DNA of 64,000 nucleotides from Hetaerina americana. Its lineage: Eukaryota; Arthropoda; Insecta; Odonata; Calopterygidae. The translations under genes and the position numbers were made by a program. A model generated the notes under the pieces. That model was not told the origin of the DNA, searched no databases, and saw nothing but the letters and a program-made list of their open reading frames with translations. Location of the stretch: NCBI GenBank assembly GCA_022747635.1, contig JAKTNV010000023.1, forward strand, positions 1,110,001 through 1,174,000. The letters run 5' to 3'. This document shows, in pieces, positions 51,990 through 62,569 of this stretch (its first letter is position 1; each line of letters opens with the position of its first letter).

Positions 51990-53653
51990 CACAACATCCT
52001 ACTCTACATCAGGTCCCTCTTCAGCACTGAGTACTTTCTTCCTCCCTTCATCCCGTCCAACATCCCTATCCTGTTCCTTCTCTTTTGCCCAACATTCTCC
52101 CCTCTACCACAGTCATCAACATCCCACTGCCGGCAATGCCCCACCCACTTTTCATCCACTTTTCCTGGCTCCATACGATTTCTCCCAACAAACCACTCTA
52201 TTCGCCCACCATACCAAAGACTTCCTCATTTGTTTTCTTCTCTGTTCATTTTCCCTTCTCCATTCTTCTCCACACCCATATTTCAAAAGCCTCCAGTCTA
52301 CGTCTATCCTCCTGTTTCAATGACCACGTTTCCGCGCCTTTTCTTAATAACCTTACTCAATGTCCCTGTCATCAACTCCTTCCTCCTTGTGAAAGCCTCT
52401 TTGCCTAGCGCAATTCTTCTCCTTACGTCCCTACTACTTTGACCGTGTTGGTCCAAAACACTACCGAGATACCTAAACAGTTCTACTTGCTCTAGTATTT
52501 GCCCTCCAATTTTAATGTTTAGCTTAGCCTTTTTCTTTCTAGAAAATCGCATAACCTTTGTTTTATTTATATTGATTCTCATCCCATACCTGTCGCACTG
52601 AATTTCCAATTCACTCAGCAATGCTTGCAGCCCCTTGGCTGACTGACAAACTAAAGCTTGGCCATCAGCGAACCTAACTGATTTTACGAATTCCCCACCC
52701 ACTTTCATTCCTACCTCCAGTTCTTCCCATGCCTCTTTAATCATTTCCTCTGCATACACGTTGAACAGCAACGGTGGTAATGGACAGCCTTGCCTTCCAC
52801 CCCTTCCTGACACTGCCCATCCGGACTTCCCGTTCCCCACTCGCACCTGAGAAGTGTGAGACATGGTACAGGTTGCGGAAGAGCCTCCTTTCCCTCAAAT
52901 CTATTTCTATTTTCTGCAATATAGTCATTACTTTTTCCCAATTCACTCTATCATACGCTTTTTCGAAATCTACGAAACAGGCAAATACCTCCTGGTTGTG
53001 TTTTATATTCCTCTTGATTAATAATCTCATTACTGCAATGGCATCACGCGTACCTCTCCCCTTCCTAAACCCAAACTGATCATCCCCTAAGTAATCATTT
53101 GCCCTATTCTCTATCCTTTTGTTTATGATCCTGAGAACAACTTTAGCTGCGTGGGATATCAAACTTATCGTCCTGTAGTCCTCACATGATGTAGCCTTTA
53201 CCTTTTTCGGAATAGGAACTAAAACTGATCTCACAAAGTCTTCCGGCCAGATTCCTTACTCATAAATACTACGAATCAGCCCATATAGCTTCTTCCTCCC
53301 ACATTTTCCTAAACATTTAATAGTTCCGCGAGATTGTTATCCACCCTCTCGGCCTTATTTAGTTTCATCTTCCTTAATACCTTTTCTATCGAATTGTCTA
53401 GTATGCCTGGACCTAAGCCATCTTCCTCTAAGTCATATTCTTTTTCAATGTCAAACATTGTTGTTCGAAGTTTTTTACTACACAGTTCTTCAATGTACAC
53501 CTTCCATCTCTCTTGGATTTTTCCTGTGTCAAGTATTACCTTACCCGCCTTATCTCTAACTATTAGCATAGATGTTCCTTTTTCACTTCCCGATAAAGAT
53601 TTAACTTTGCTGTACAGCGCACAGATTTCACCCTTCGTCCGCCGACTTTTCAT
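51990..53653 (-). pseudogene. RTE-type LINE ORF2: RT and C-terminal domain
   Basis: RT blocks in three frames: 53309-53653 (linker and first blocks), 52737-53234 (VPIPKK, EDYRTISLISHAAK, DDQFGFRKGRGTRDA, CFVDFEKAYDRVNWEK) and 52304-52864 (RQGCPLPPLLFN, the catalytic box as FADGQAL, INKTKVMRFSRKK, YLGSVLDQHGQSS). The second catalytic Asp is Gly. A small deletion near 52320 removes the WSVAMYG block before the LEAFEMW region. It is the best template in the window for this family but is non-functional. Confidence 0.87.
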
Positions 53654-53674
53654 ATCCTCACACTGCGTCTTCCA

Positions 53675-54436
53675 CTATGGTTCTTTTGGCTTATTTGTTG
53701 CCCACCTAAATTTATTGTTTAACTCTTTGTACTTCAATTTGCTTATCTCTATATTTAAATTCTTCCATTTTCTCCGATCATCCATCTTTGTAATATCCGT
53801 GATCCATGGTTTCCTAGTCCTTTTAGCGTTAACGGTTCCAATAGTGTCTTTAGCGGCTTTAGACAACCATTTCTTGACACTTTCCCATTTTTCTTTGATA
53901 GTACTTAGCTGTTTATCATCCTCCATGATTTCCTCTACCACCCATTTGTAATCCTTCCTTTTAAAACTATTTAATGCTTCTACGTTCCATTTACTAACTC
54001 GCTGCCCCTGCCTTATCTTTTTGAGACGGACGGTACATTTCATAACAACTAAATTGTGGTCATCCGTGTGCGAGTCCGCATCCGCTCCCGGGAAACTGTG
54101 CGAATTTATCATGCTGTTCCCAAGCCTAAGTCTAACCAGAATATAATCTCGCTGATACCTCACTGAGTCACCTGTCATTTTCCATGTATACCTGCGTCTT
54201 TTGTGGTGTCTAAGCCAAGTTTTAGTGATGACTAACCCCTGTTTCCTGCCGAACTCAACTGCTTTCTCCCGGCGGTCAATCCTCGTGCCTAAACCGTAGT
54301 TCCCGACCTCATCACCATTTCTTCCTTCGCCTACCGTCGCATGCCAAACCCCCATTACTATCAAATATTTCCCTGGGGGAGCACACGCGGTTATGTCCTC
54401 TAACTGATGTATGTATGTATACATAACATTATGCAT
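53675..54436 (-). pseudogene. RTE-type LINE ORF2: endonuclease domain, C-terminal part
   Basis: 253-codon frame covering the second half of an apurinic-type endonuclease and the linker to RT. Visible: YLIVMGVWHATVGEG (normally GDxNA, so the Asp and Asn are replaced), EVGNYGLGTRIDRREKAVEF, KTWLRHHKRRRYTW, RYQRDYILVRLRLGN and SHTDDHNLVV at the SDH position. This family resembles the proteins often annotated as craniofacial development protein 2-like, which are LINE endonucleases. The first half of the domain is missing. Confidence 0.87.
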
Positions 54437-54490
54437 ATATATATATGTATTTATATTTGCATATTATATACATATGCATATAAATATAAC
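54404..54490. repeat. TATG/ATAT-rich simple repeat
   Basis: Imperfect ATGT and AT array at the truncated 5' end of the RTE copy. Confidence 0.8.
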
Positions 54491-55296
54491 CTAAAACACA
54501 TATCCACATCAGGAAAACTAGAAGGAAGAATCTATCACCGAATCCTTATCCCATACTGAAACATTTTTACTTTCTTCAAGTTTTTCTTGTTGAAACGAAG
54601 GTGACGGACCGAAATGAATGTGACTTTTACATGGAATAGCATATAATCATAAAATACAGCTTCCAAAAAAATTCAAAATGATTTTATAAAGAGTCTATTA
54701 GAGGGTGTGTATATAAGAGTGTCAATTTAAGAATGTCACCTTTTTCCGTCGGATTTATTTGCGGTAGCATTTTCGGTGTGGAAGGATCCACTGCCCCCCG
54801 AATAAAACCGCACGCGTGGGTATCAAAATCGTGCCTTTGAGGACTGACGGCCCTAGCAGGGCAGGGCCATTAATCTCTGTCCGCACGTGAGCACCGCATT
54901 GGCCTCTGAGCACCTTTGGCTTCACCACCGCAGCACAGGGAAGAGAGGGGGACGGGAAGTATGAGGACTCGCAATATGCAGGGTCGAGAGCTTCCGGAAA
55001 AAGCTACAAGTAGTGGTCAGGGAGATCCATCTGCATGAACGGTGAGTATTTACGTAGACCTATAAAGAGTCGACAGCAATCTTCTAAGTCCTTACCTTCC
55101 CGTGCGTTGTTCAAATAGCATCGCTCTGACAAAATATTTGATGATCCAAGAGATGTGTAAGCAATATAAGAAACAACTGATAAATGATAAAGAATTTAGG
55201 CCGGGAAGTTTAGACATATCATATCATATAGAATATTAAACATAATGTTAGAAAAGATTCGAGAAAAGAAAAGCATGGTTCGCAAATAGCAATGTT
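54491..55296. other. No recognised gene; possible exon end
   Basis: Mostly AT-rich, but 54780-55045 is GC-richer and ends in ACGGTGAGTAT (55039-55049), a good match to a splice-donor consensus. No coding domain is seen. Could be a host exon or chance. Confidence 0.3.
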
Positions 55297-55593
55297 ATGG
55301 AATCGGAAGGAAGATTACAAGCTGACATTTTCAATACTCCAAGAAAATGTGTTACTGGTGTGAACAATGAGATCGTCCTGACGATGCCAGATTCGGAGTT
55401 TTACATTAAGGAAAGTGAAACCTCTTCAACTCTTAATATCTTAGACGCCTCGCCCCTCGTCCCTCATCATTGCATCAATTCCTCAGTTTTATTATCTCAT
55501 GAAGATCTATTAAAAAGAAAACAAGCCATATGTCCATATAAACAAACGGAAGTTAAGACATTCACCTATTCGGGTAATACTGATTCAATTTAA
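55297..55593 (+). pseudogene. Polinton major capsid protein, central fragment
   Basis: 98-codon open frame. It resembles the middle of the Polinton double-jelly-roll capsid protein (the group often annotated F54H12.2-like): EGRLQADIFN, then an SVLLSHEDLLKRK block and TEVKTFTYSGNTDS, parallel to the conserved AHExxL...YP.xRxxxKxFT pattern. The N-terminal jelly-roll and the continuation are absent here; a possible continuation lies 2 kb downstream at 57626. It ends with an ordinary stop. Confidence 0.65.
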
Positions 55594-55659
55594 AAGGAAA
55601 ACTCAACGAAATAATGGGAAATCATGGTCCACAGCTCTAAAAAGAAGGGCAGGAAAAAT

Positions 55660-56850
55660 GGAGAGTCTAGGAAGACTTCGCAGAAGTAACGAAGGCAAGC
55701 TAGACAGCATCTCCTGCCAGAGCAAGCAAGAAACAACGCCAAACAAACCAACTCCACCTCTCAAAGATCGCTTAAGAAAAGTAAGGACTGTTGGGTACGT
55801 GAAGTGGAAAACTAAATTCAGTTCTATATATTTCAACCCGAATCCCTATTGCTTTTCTACTGTTGACCAGCTATAGAAGGGATAAAATTAGCAAAAGACG
55901 TGTCAGAGAATGGCTGTAAAATCAGGCAACGTAAAGGTTACATAGGCCTATGCGGAAAAAATTTCCTAGGACTAGATATATTCCGAAATATAAAGATGAA
56001 ACCTGGCAAGGTATTCTTAACGATAAGCGAAAGTTATAAATGCACAATGAGGGCTATGCTGATCTCCTCACCGTCATTGACGCGTTTTCAAAATATGCAT
56101 AGGCTGATCCTCTCAAGAACACGTCCGCCGAAAACGTTATTAATGCATTTCGAGTAATTCTAAACAAAAGAAAACCTTTGAAAATTCAAAGTGATAAGGG
56201 GACTGAAGATTCAAACGAAAAGTGTAAACGCTTCCTTGGTTATCAAGGAAAAAAGTTTTTTTACCACCAATAATCCCGACGTGAAAGCCGCTGTAGTAGA
56301 ACGTTTCAACCGCTTCCTAAAGGGACGTATGTAAAAATATTTTACAAAATTTAATACCTTGAATTATGTAAAAGTACTACCGAAATTGGTGCAAGGATTT
56401 AAGGGCCGTATTCATTCCAGCACGGGTGTGGCTCCATTAGAAGTGAGTGAAAGAAACGCCTTCGTGCTCGTGCGTCGTTAAACGTCGATTAAAGTTTTTA
56501 AAAACCAAGTTTTTCATTGAAGATTTTCGTTCGAGTATCGAAGAAAAGATTACCATTCGCCAAGGGATACACGCAAAATATTTCCAGAGATGTGTTCAGA
56601 ATTTGGAACATAGATAATACGCCGATTCATACATACCGCTTAGAGGAGCTCAAAGGCGAACGCATTGAAGGCTGCTTTTACGGAGATCTTGTCAAGACTT
56701 CAGCTGTTGGTGAAAACACAGTTTCAGATTGAGAATATTTTAAAACGCTTAAGGAAAGGTAGAAAGCTTGGATATTTAGTTAAATGGAAGAGGAACGGTG
56801 ATGATTTCAACACTCGGGTCTCAGCCTCAGAGGTACAAAGGTTGAAATGA
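55660..56850 (+). pseudogene. Polinton integrase with C-terminal chromodomain
   Basis: Retroviral-type (rve) integrase in broken frames. An N-terminal segment with YFNPNPYCFSTVDQL (about 55815-55870) matches the pre-core of Polinton integrases. The core has LLTVIDAFSKYA (56063-56098), IQSDKGTE (56184-56207) and VVERFNRFLKGRM (Glu at 56299-56301). The SH3-like part follows, and a chromodomain closes the gene (LGYLVKWKRNGDDF, 56730-56850). In the chromodomain the usual aromatic after KW is replaced. At least five stops or frameshifts. Confidence 0.82.
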
Positions 56851-57625
56851 GTGGCTTTTACGTAACTTTATTAAGCAATAGCTCAAGGAAGTTTTTTTCC
56901 CACCAATACCAGTGAAAACTTTCGAAAAAAATTACCTCAACGTATATCTGCGGCAGATGACTGGAAGGGTGGCCTCGCTGAAATTTATTTTCCGCAGCTT
57001 AACATACCAATAGACCCCCCATCCGAGGAGACACCTGCTGAGACAGAAACCCCCTCCCGACCGTCCACAGGGCCTCCCACAAATTCAGATTGTCCAGTCG
57101 TCGAGGTTCAAGTTTTAGAGGATGTAGTCAAACAGTGTGAAGCTAAAAAGTATCATTTACGACTATTGTTAAATGAAATTCAACAAGCAATACCGAGTGT
57201 TAGAAGATGGGAATACATTGCCGAGCTATACTTTTGGTTTCAAAATAAACTTTCCATCACAACCAAGAGTAAAGCTTTAGATATGATAGGGGTTGGTGAT
57301 ATACCTCAATCATTCACCAAATACATGCTAAGTGAACTGCTAACTACGGTTAAGGAATATACGGGCTACGAGTAGGTTAAGGCTCAATTTGACATACAAT
57401 TGATGAGGGCATTTACAGAAATGTCCGCTCCCAGCGCGGTGAGAAGGAAAACTCGAAAACGAAAATTGACGGAGCCTGTTGAACCCGATGAACCAGAACG
57501 TTTGACGAATCAAGTGTTTGTGTACCTAGACGTGATAGAATTACAATTCCTCGGGGATAAGATGGCCAAATGTTTACGGGTCGTGAAGGGTGATTAAGGA
57601 AATCATCAAATTTCTTTCTTCCCTA
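56847..57625 (+). pseudogene. Polinton minor capsid (penton-like) protein
   Basis: Opens with FYVTLLSNSS (about 56857-56886), then frame-shifts at a T-run (56892-56898) and continues with LPQRISAADDWKGGLAEIYF, the signature start of this Polinton family. The middle is proline/threonine-rich. The frame 57166-57375 is followed by a stop. The end at 57400-57597 contains VFVYLDVIELQFLGDKMAKC. After 57600 the sequence passes into major-capsid-like sequence, so the C-terminus has been lost at a deletion junction. Confidence 0.68.
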
Positions 57626-57975
57626 TTATATGACTGGATTCAACTTACATGTAAACGGTACTTCCATACCATCGAGTAGTGTGAAAACGCAATTCCACAG
57701 CGAAAAGGAAAGTTTTGCTATTCACGCTTTCCTTCAACTGTATTCAGCCTTCGGTACGAACCATAGTGATTGTGGTAATCAAATAACTATGGACATGTTT
57801 AACCACGCATATACAGTACTGGGATCTGACTCCGGATGGAAGTGTTGAGGACAGTCATGTGTCCAAACCGGCTTAGGGTAATGAGAGATTTGAAGCTAAT
57901 TTTGCAATGAATCTTCCAAATTCCATCACTCTTTCAGCTATGCTGAATACAATTAACGTTTCAGGATTGATAAAA
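57626..57975 (+). pseudogene. Polinton major capsid protein, C-terminal fragment
   Basis: Translation GFNLHVNGTSIPSSSVKTQF, then a GNQITMDMFNHAYTVLGSD stretch and, after a stop at 57846, RFEANFAMNLPNSITLSAML. This follows the order of the capsid C-terminal jelly-roll (NLxVNGxxIPS ... FDLTPD ... RLEIxF). It directly follows the minor capsid frame with no start of its own. It may be the displaced remainder of the fragment at 55297-55593. Confidence 0.65.
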
Positions 57976-57984
57976 ATAGGCTTG

Positions 57985-58420
57985 CCATCCTTAGATATGT
58001 TGAATAGTCATTCACCATACAAATAGATGATATTGAAGATGTTTTATCCGGAGATTCTAGAACGAAACCCAAGTTTAGAGGTGTTTTCCCATCGTATCGT
58101 TTACCCGTATGTCCAAAGCGTGGCATTTATGTAGTCTATTACGATCCTTCGCCCAAACCGGGGATCCACTGGGTCGCGGTAAGCGTGTAGAATAGAAAAC
58201 GTGCGGAATTTTTTTACTCCTATGCTTTTCCAGATATTATCACCTTTCTGAAATCCTTCAAAGTCATAGAAAATTCAATTGGTCTGCAAAATTACCGATC
58301 AGATCTTTGTGGCTAATTTTTCTGTTTGTATGCGGTTTTCAGATCCATCACAACCTATTTCCAAATTCAGGTCCATATTTTATCACCCCCACTCAACGAC
58401 TGCATAACTGCTAAGCTTTT
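57985..58420 (+). pseudogene. Polinton adenain-like cysteine protease
   Basis: Reads KFRGVFPSYRLPVCPKRGIY, then PSPKPGIHWVAVSV with the catalytic His of HW at 58167-58169, AEFFYSYAF where the family has FDSYG (the catalytic Asp is Tyr here), and SDLCG with the catalytic Cys at 58308-58310, followed directly by a stop. In Polintons this protease is thought to process capsid proteins. A stop after VSV also interrupts it. Confidence 0.75.
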
Positions 58421-58439
58421 TCGACGAGTCAGGACGACG

Positions 58440-59000
58440 CGGGCCTAAAGGAAGAAAATGTCACTTAGCATCGCAGAAGTTTTGTGCTCTAGTGGAGAAC
58501 AGCTCCAATATATAATCACGATGAAAGTCAAATGAGCATCAGTTAATTATGCTGCAGTCTCAAGTGGAGAAGAGGACATCCTCAGCCTCTAGGTAATGGA
58601 GTTTCCTGGGCGGACAAAAGTGTATGCATATTGTACGGAGTCGGCTGCACCGTGAGTGGAAATATCCTCTTCGGATAAAACTGTGAGACTCGAACCGGAA
58701 CAGTGGACCAGCCCGAAAAACTACGACGCCACCGTTACAGACTATTTTGAAACTTCAGTGATTCCTCCGTACGTGGATACATCCGTCCAATTTGAGAGAT
58801 ACTTCGGTAAACCTTACGCAAATTTGGGGAATTAGAAGAACACTTGTCACGTAGTATTTCTTAATGCTGTAAAGTTAGGGATATAGTAGATTTTTTCGAG
58901 TCGATAATTCGTCGCTTAAATTAGTTGATAAATTGGATCATTCGGATGTAAATGATCTTAACCAGATGGATTCAGGGCCGAAAACTATTAAAAAAAACCA
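58440..59000 (+). pseudogene. Polinton gene of unknown function, copy 1
   Basis: Decayed frame with VEISSSDKTVRLEPEQW, then DYFETSVIPPYVDTSVQF (about 58655-58800). A diverged copy of the same protein follows at 59050-59560. I do not recognise the family. Confidence 0.5.
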
Positions 59001-59049
59001 CTCAGAAGTATTATGCTCTGGTATATCACCAGCTTTACTATTTCATGAT

Positions 59050-59560
59050 GGTGAGAGCATCAGTTGGCAGTTTGAGAACTCTTGGTGGGTGTAGTATATA
59101 AGCATGGTGACAGTCTCAAGAGCATCAATTGAGAATGCAACAGCAGCCGATAAAGATTAGGTCCTCTTCACCCTCCGACAGCGCGAGTTCCCCAACTCTT
59201 CTCCGATCATCCCAGAAACAATCCAAGAATAAAAGTGCAAACATCGGTTGGTTGACGGAGAATTCTGCACCGTAGTTGATATATCCTCTTCGGGTGAATC
59301 CGTGAGACTATATCCGGAACAGCGGACCAGCCTGAAAAACTACGCCGCCTCCGATACAGACTATTTTGAAACTTCAGTGATTTCTCGTTAGGTGGATTTA
59401 TCGGTGAAATTTGTGATTAACTTCGGTACACCTCATGTAAATGTAGGGAGTAAGAACACTTGCTTAGTTCTTAAAGCTGAAGATTGGAAAGCATTAGTAA
59501 AATCTTTCGAACCACTTCACTCGACTCTTGATGTAGCCACTCAATCGAGTCATTGATAAT
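59050..59560 (+). pseudogene. Polinton gene of unknown function, copy 2
   Basis: Reads VDISSSGESVRLYPEQRTS, DYFETSVISR, NVGSKNTCLVLKAEDWKALV (about 59270-59510). Collinear with 58655-58870 and clearly a tandem duplicate. The copy extends further at its 3' end than copy 1. A minus-strand frame over the same DNA (59471-59686) is probably a shadow. Confidence 0.5.
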
Positions 59561-59696
59561 CAGCCATTTGAACAATATTTCTCCGGCGTTCAAAGTTTCG
59601 GGTATCAAGAAGGTGTGCGTCATTTTTTGTAACGAACAATGCAACGTCTTGAGAGTGAGATTCCTAGTGGGGTAAAAATGCACCACCGTTCAAAGT

Positions 59697-59922
59697 TTAC
59701 CCACTAGGTGCATTTGTGATCGATGCATTGAAGTTGGCCTTTCTAGCTCTAGCGTGGAAGACTGGTGGGTTGAATGAATTAATGGTCAGAGAATTGGCTA
59801 TCGAGGGTCTCGAACATGACCGACATAAGTTGTATGTATTCCAGTTACCATTTCCTGTGTTGAAGGCTATGAAAATATGCGGTGGGTGCGAGAGCATCTC
59901 CACGGGATACCATCTGATTTGA
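59697..59922 (+). pseudogene. Unrecognised frame in the Polinton relic
   Basis: Plus-strand frame with LKLAFLALAWKTGGLNELMV and KAMKICGGCESISTGYHLI. Possibly the continuation of the upstream duplicated gene. No domain recognised. Confidence 0.35.
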
Positions 59923-59924
59923 GG

Positions 59925-60415
59925 GAGATACCATACAATCACCTGTATCAAAATCTTTAAGAAAAAGTCCCACCTTATGAGTATCTCTTTGTAAAAGGAA
60001 TTGAAAATGTAAATTTTTGTTTAAAGCTTAAAATGGCGATTCGTTCGAAGTTGAAAATCTATTAAATGTGCTCTCTTTAAAGTTTCATAAACCATTGGGA
60101 GGCGCGTGCTTATTAGCATGTCATCAGGCAGATAGGTACGCGTGCGTAGTAAAAAATAGCTTTAGATTAAAAAGATGGATTTTTCTAATTTTTCTAAGAG
60201 CAGAATATTTTTAAATTGGAAGCTGAAGAAAAAGAAAACAAATGTTTATTTTTAATTGTATCTTACTTAACATTATTATTCTAAAATAAATTGTAAACGT
60301 TATCATTTAATTTTTTGTTTTATTTACTTTAAACCCTTAAAACAATACAACAAAGATCCATATGGTAAACAATATTTTTATTAAAAAATTTAATACCTTG
60401 AAAGAACTGCTAGCA
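59925..60415. other. AT-rich spacer, no gene seen
   Basis: Separates plus-strand from minus-strand frames of the Polinton relic. Polintons carry genes in both orientations, so this could be a bidirectional 3' region. No signals recognised. Confidence 0.4.
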
Positions 60416-60419
60416 GTGA

Positions 60420-60773
60420 TCCCAGTGTTATATTCTCGTCACCACAGTTTGACTGAAGTTTTGAACATCCGAAATTGTAATTAATTCGTCACCTACAAGG
60501 CTCACTGCTAACAGTGTCCGCAATAATATCTCCACTTCATCTCCTGCTGTTATCACTCTTTTCCCCCACATCTTCTTCATCGTAGAGTGATTCGTGCTCT
60601 TCAGATTCGTTACATTCCCAATAAGGTGGTTTGCTGAGTACGACATACACCTCCTTGTCGGGAATAATACGTGAACACTCTTTGCAGCCGTGGCCTGGTC
60701 TCAAAATCACAAGGACGTCACTGTGACACAGGACGAATAGAGGAATTTGCGGATGGAGCGCACTATTTCTCAC
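60420..60773 (-). pseudogene. Minus-strand frame in the Polinton relic, copy 1
   Basis: Frames 60537-60773 (acidic C-terminal part with GHGCKECSRIIPDKEVYVVL) and about 60420-60535 (LVGDELITISDVQNFSQTVV). The latter part is repeated at 61320-61440. Function unknown. Confidence 0.4.
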
Positions 60774-61189
60774 AGTCTCGTGGCCGCGATATACTCAATT
60801 CAAGGGCATGTCTATCTTATTGTAACTACTGGTGTAGATGAGCAAAACTTTCCAGTATGCATTTATATACTTTTTCCGAAAGCTACCGGTCACTTGGTAT
60901 GCAACGTATCGAACACAGGAGTACAGTCTTTGCTCTGTTATATCCATGACAAAGTATGACGGCGGGCAAGTAACAGGGAGAGTTTTATAAAAACATCCGG
61001 GAGTGGAAAGAGCCAGAGAGGTTTAAGTTTGGGTCCAACACTATACATCCGAGCGAGCGCTATTAACGGAGCACATCCGGTTCGGAAAGCACTATTCTAA
61101 GAAGAAATTTGGACGTGGACGGAGCTCGGCATTCACTCTTGAATTGCAACATGCTCTTAAAATACACATTTATACATAAGCTTCCATAC

Positions 61190-61504
61190 TCAATTGTTTC
61201 GATTATTATTTCCCGCGAAATAGGTTTGGGATACTCTTGGAAGAATAAAAAGCTGCTTGCAAAGCGTAAGGAAGAGAGAATAAACTAAGGTAGTGACCCT
61301 TAGGGCTCCTGTTTCCAGTGCATTTTCATTTAACTTTCTCGTCACCACAGTTGGCCTGAAGTTTTGAACTGTCCAAATTGTAACGAAATCGTCACCTACA
61401 AAGGCTATCGGGTGGACAACCTTGTTCAGCCTGATCGCCCTTAGCAAATTTTGAAAGAACTGAAAACCATCCACAAGTACAAAGAGACCGGTTACGCAAT
61501 ACAC
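61190..61504 (-). pseudogene. Minus-strand frame in the Polinton relic, copy 2
   Basis: 104-codon frame with FVGDDFVTIWTVQNFRPTVV (about 61330-61400), matching the end of the frame at 60420-60535. A tandem duplicate about 0.9 kb away. No domain recognised. Confidence 0.4.
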
Positions 61505-62565
61505 TTCTTTACGATTTCCTCGACTGTCAGACCTAATGTATGACGATTTAAATAATCATTGATATTGAAATGGCTTTCGATTGTTTTCCTTGCGCTAGTA
61601 GCAGTGAGCGTCGTGGCCAAGATGGTGGTTGGCATATGCCACTAAATTTCTTTACATAATATTGCATTGCGCATCACGTTCTTCAATTGTTTTGGTACGG
61701 TATAGAAAATTCAAGACGGCGTGTTTCAGGATCGGAATATGCATCCGACCGGACTCTGCCACCGACGACACGCTGCATGCATCACGTTCTTCGGCGTTAG
61801 TAGTCGGCGGCAGCCTGATCCTACCCAATCTGACCCGCGCATGCGCACTTCACCCGCTTTTGTCGCATTCTGCCTCCCCCGTTCGCACTCCACTGCGTCG
61901 CAACAGCTGCATACACCATGCGCACTCCGCTGAGCTTTTGTCAAAAAACAATTGAATAACGCTATCCGCTCAACTGCTGCCTCCCACGTGTGGTACTTCG
62001 CTCAACAGGTTGCCACGAGGGGCGCTCGGTGACGACGCATTTCGAGTTTTAACTGCTCTTCGTTCAACGTTTTACCAACTGGTGTTGACACTCTCTCCCA
62101 CGTGCCCCTAGCCAACCTTTCCAATTTCAACTGCTCACGTGCCGCTTTTCCACTTTCAAATGTTCACCAGAAAATTTAATTACGCTAAAATGTCTTTGCG
62201 CACTGCATTGACCAAACCCACCTTTGTTGCGCTTTTGTCGAAAAACAATTGAATAACGCTAGGCGCTTTCCCGCCAGGTGGCGGACAGGTGGCGACACAC
62301 GGCGAGGGGGTCACGTTCACCAATCAGAAAGAGTTACGTCTCCTCACATTCCCTTATTTGGAAAATCTAACTTGGCCGCAACATCTTTTCAGTCGCTCAA
62401 CTGGCCTCAGTTCACCTTTTAACACCAGGTGGCGACACTTATTTCGTTATTTAATTGTCAAAATGGCAAAATCCATGATGGTGGACTTTTTCAAGATGGC
62501 GACTGACGCAGGACCCGCATTCTTTATCTAATTCTGGGGTTCAATAGAACACCTGACCCGGTGAA
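61505..62565. other. Non-coding stretch with direct repeats
   Basis: Contains two copies of GCTTTTGTCRAAAAACAATTGAATAACGCTA-type sequence (61936-61967 and 62233-62264; R marks the differing base) and several CAGGTGGCG-type words between 62276 and 62435. No gene is seen. Confidence 0.55.
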
Positions 62566-62569
62566 AGAC

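Larger units (their letters stand above)
51905..54436 (-). mobile_element. RTE-type LINE, longest copy (2.5 kb)
   Basis: Minus-strand copy running from the endonuclease domain (right) to the family 3' end (complement of TTATTCTTAGGTAATCTACCGG, 51909-51930). It ends at the right in TATG-rich repeats near 54405-54490, where it is 5'-truncated. Confidence 0.9.
55297..61504 (+). mobile_element. Maverick/Polinton relic (or related adintovirus-like element)
   Basis: About 6 kb with the gene set of a Polinton: major capsid fragments, chromodomain integrase, minor capsid, adenain-like protease, and further genes of unknown function on both strands. No DNA polymerase B or packaging ATPase and no terminal repeats were found, so large parts are missing. 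All frames are interrupted. Borders are approximate and set by the outermost fragments. Confidence 0.8.

Noticed and set aside
53334..53951. 205-codon plus-strand open frame
   Set aside because: It is the antisense of the RTE endonuclease/RT region, and the translation is the hydrophobic Ser/Leu-rich shadow typical of such frames.
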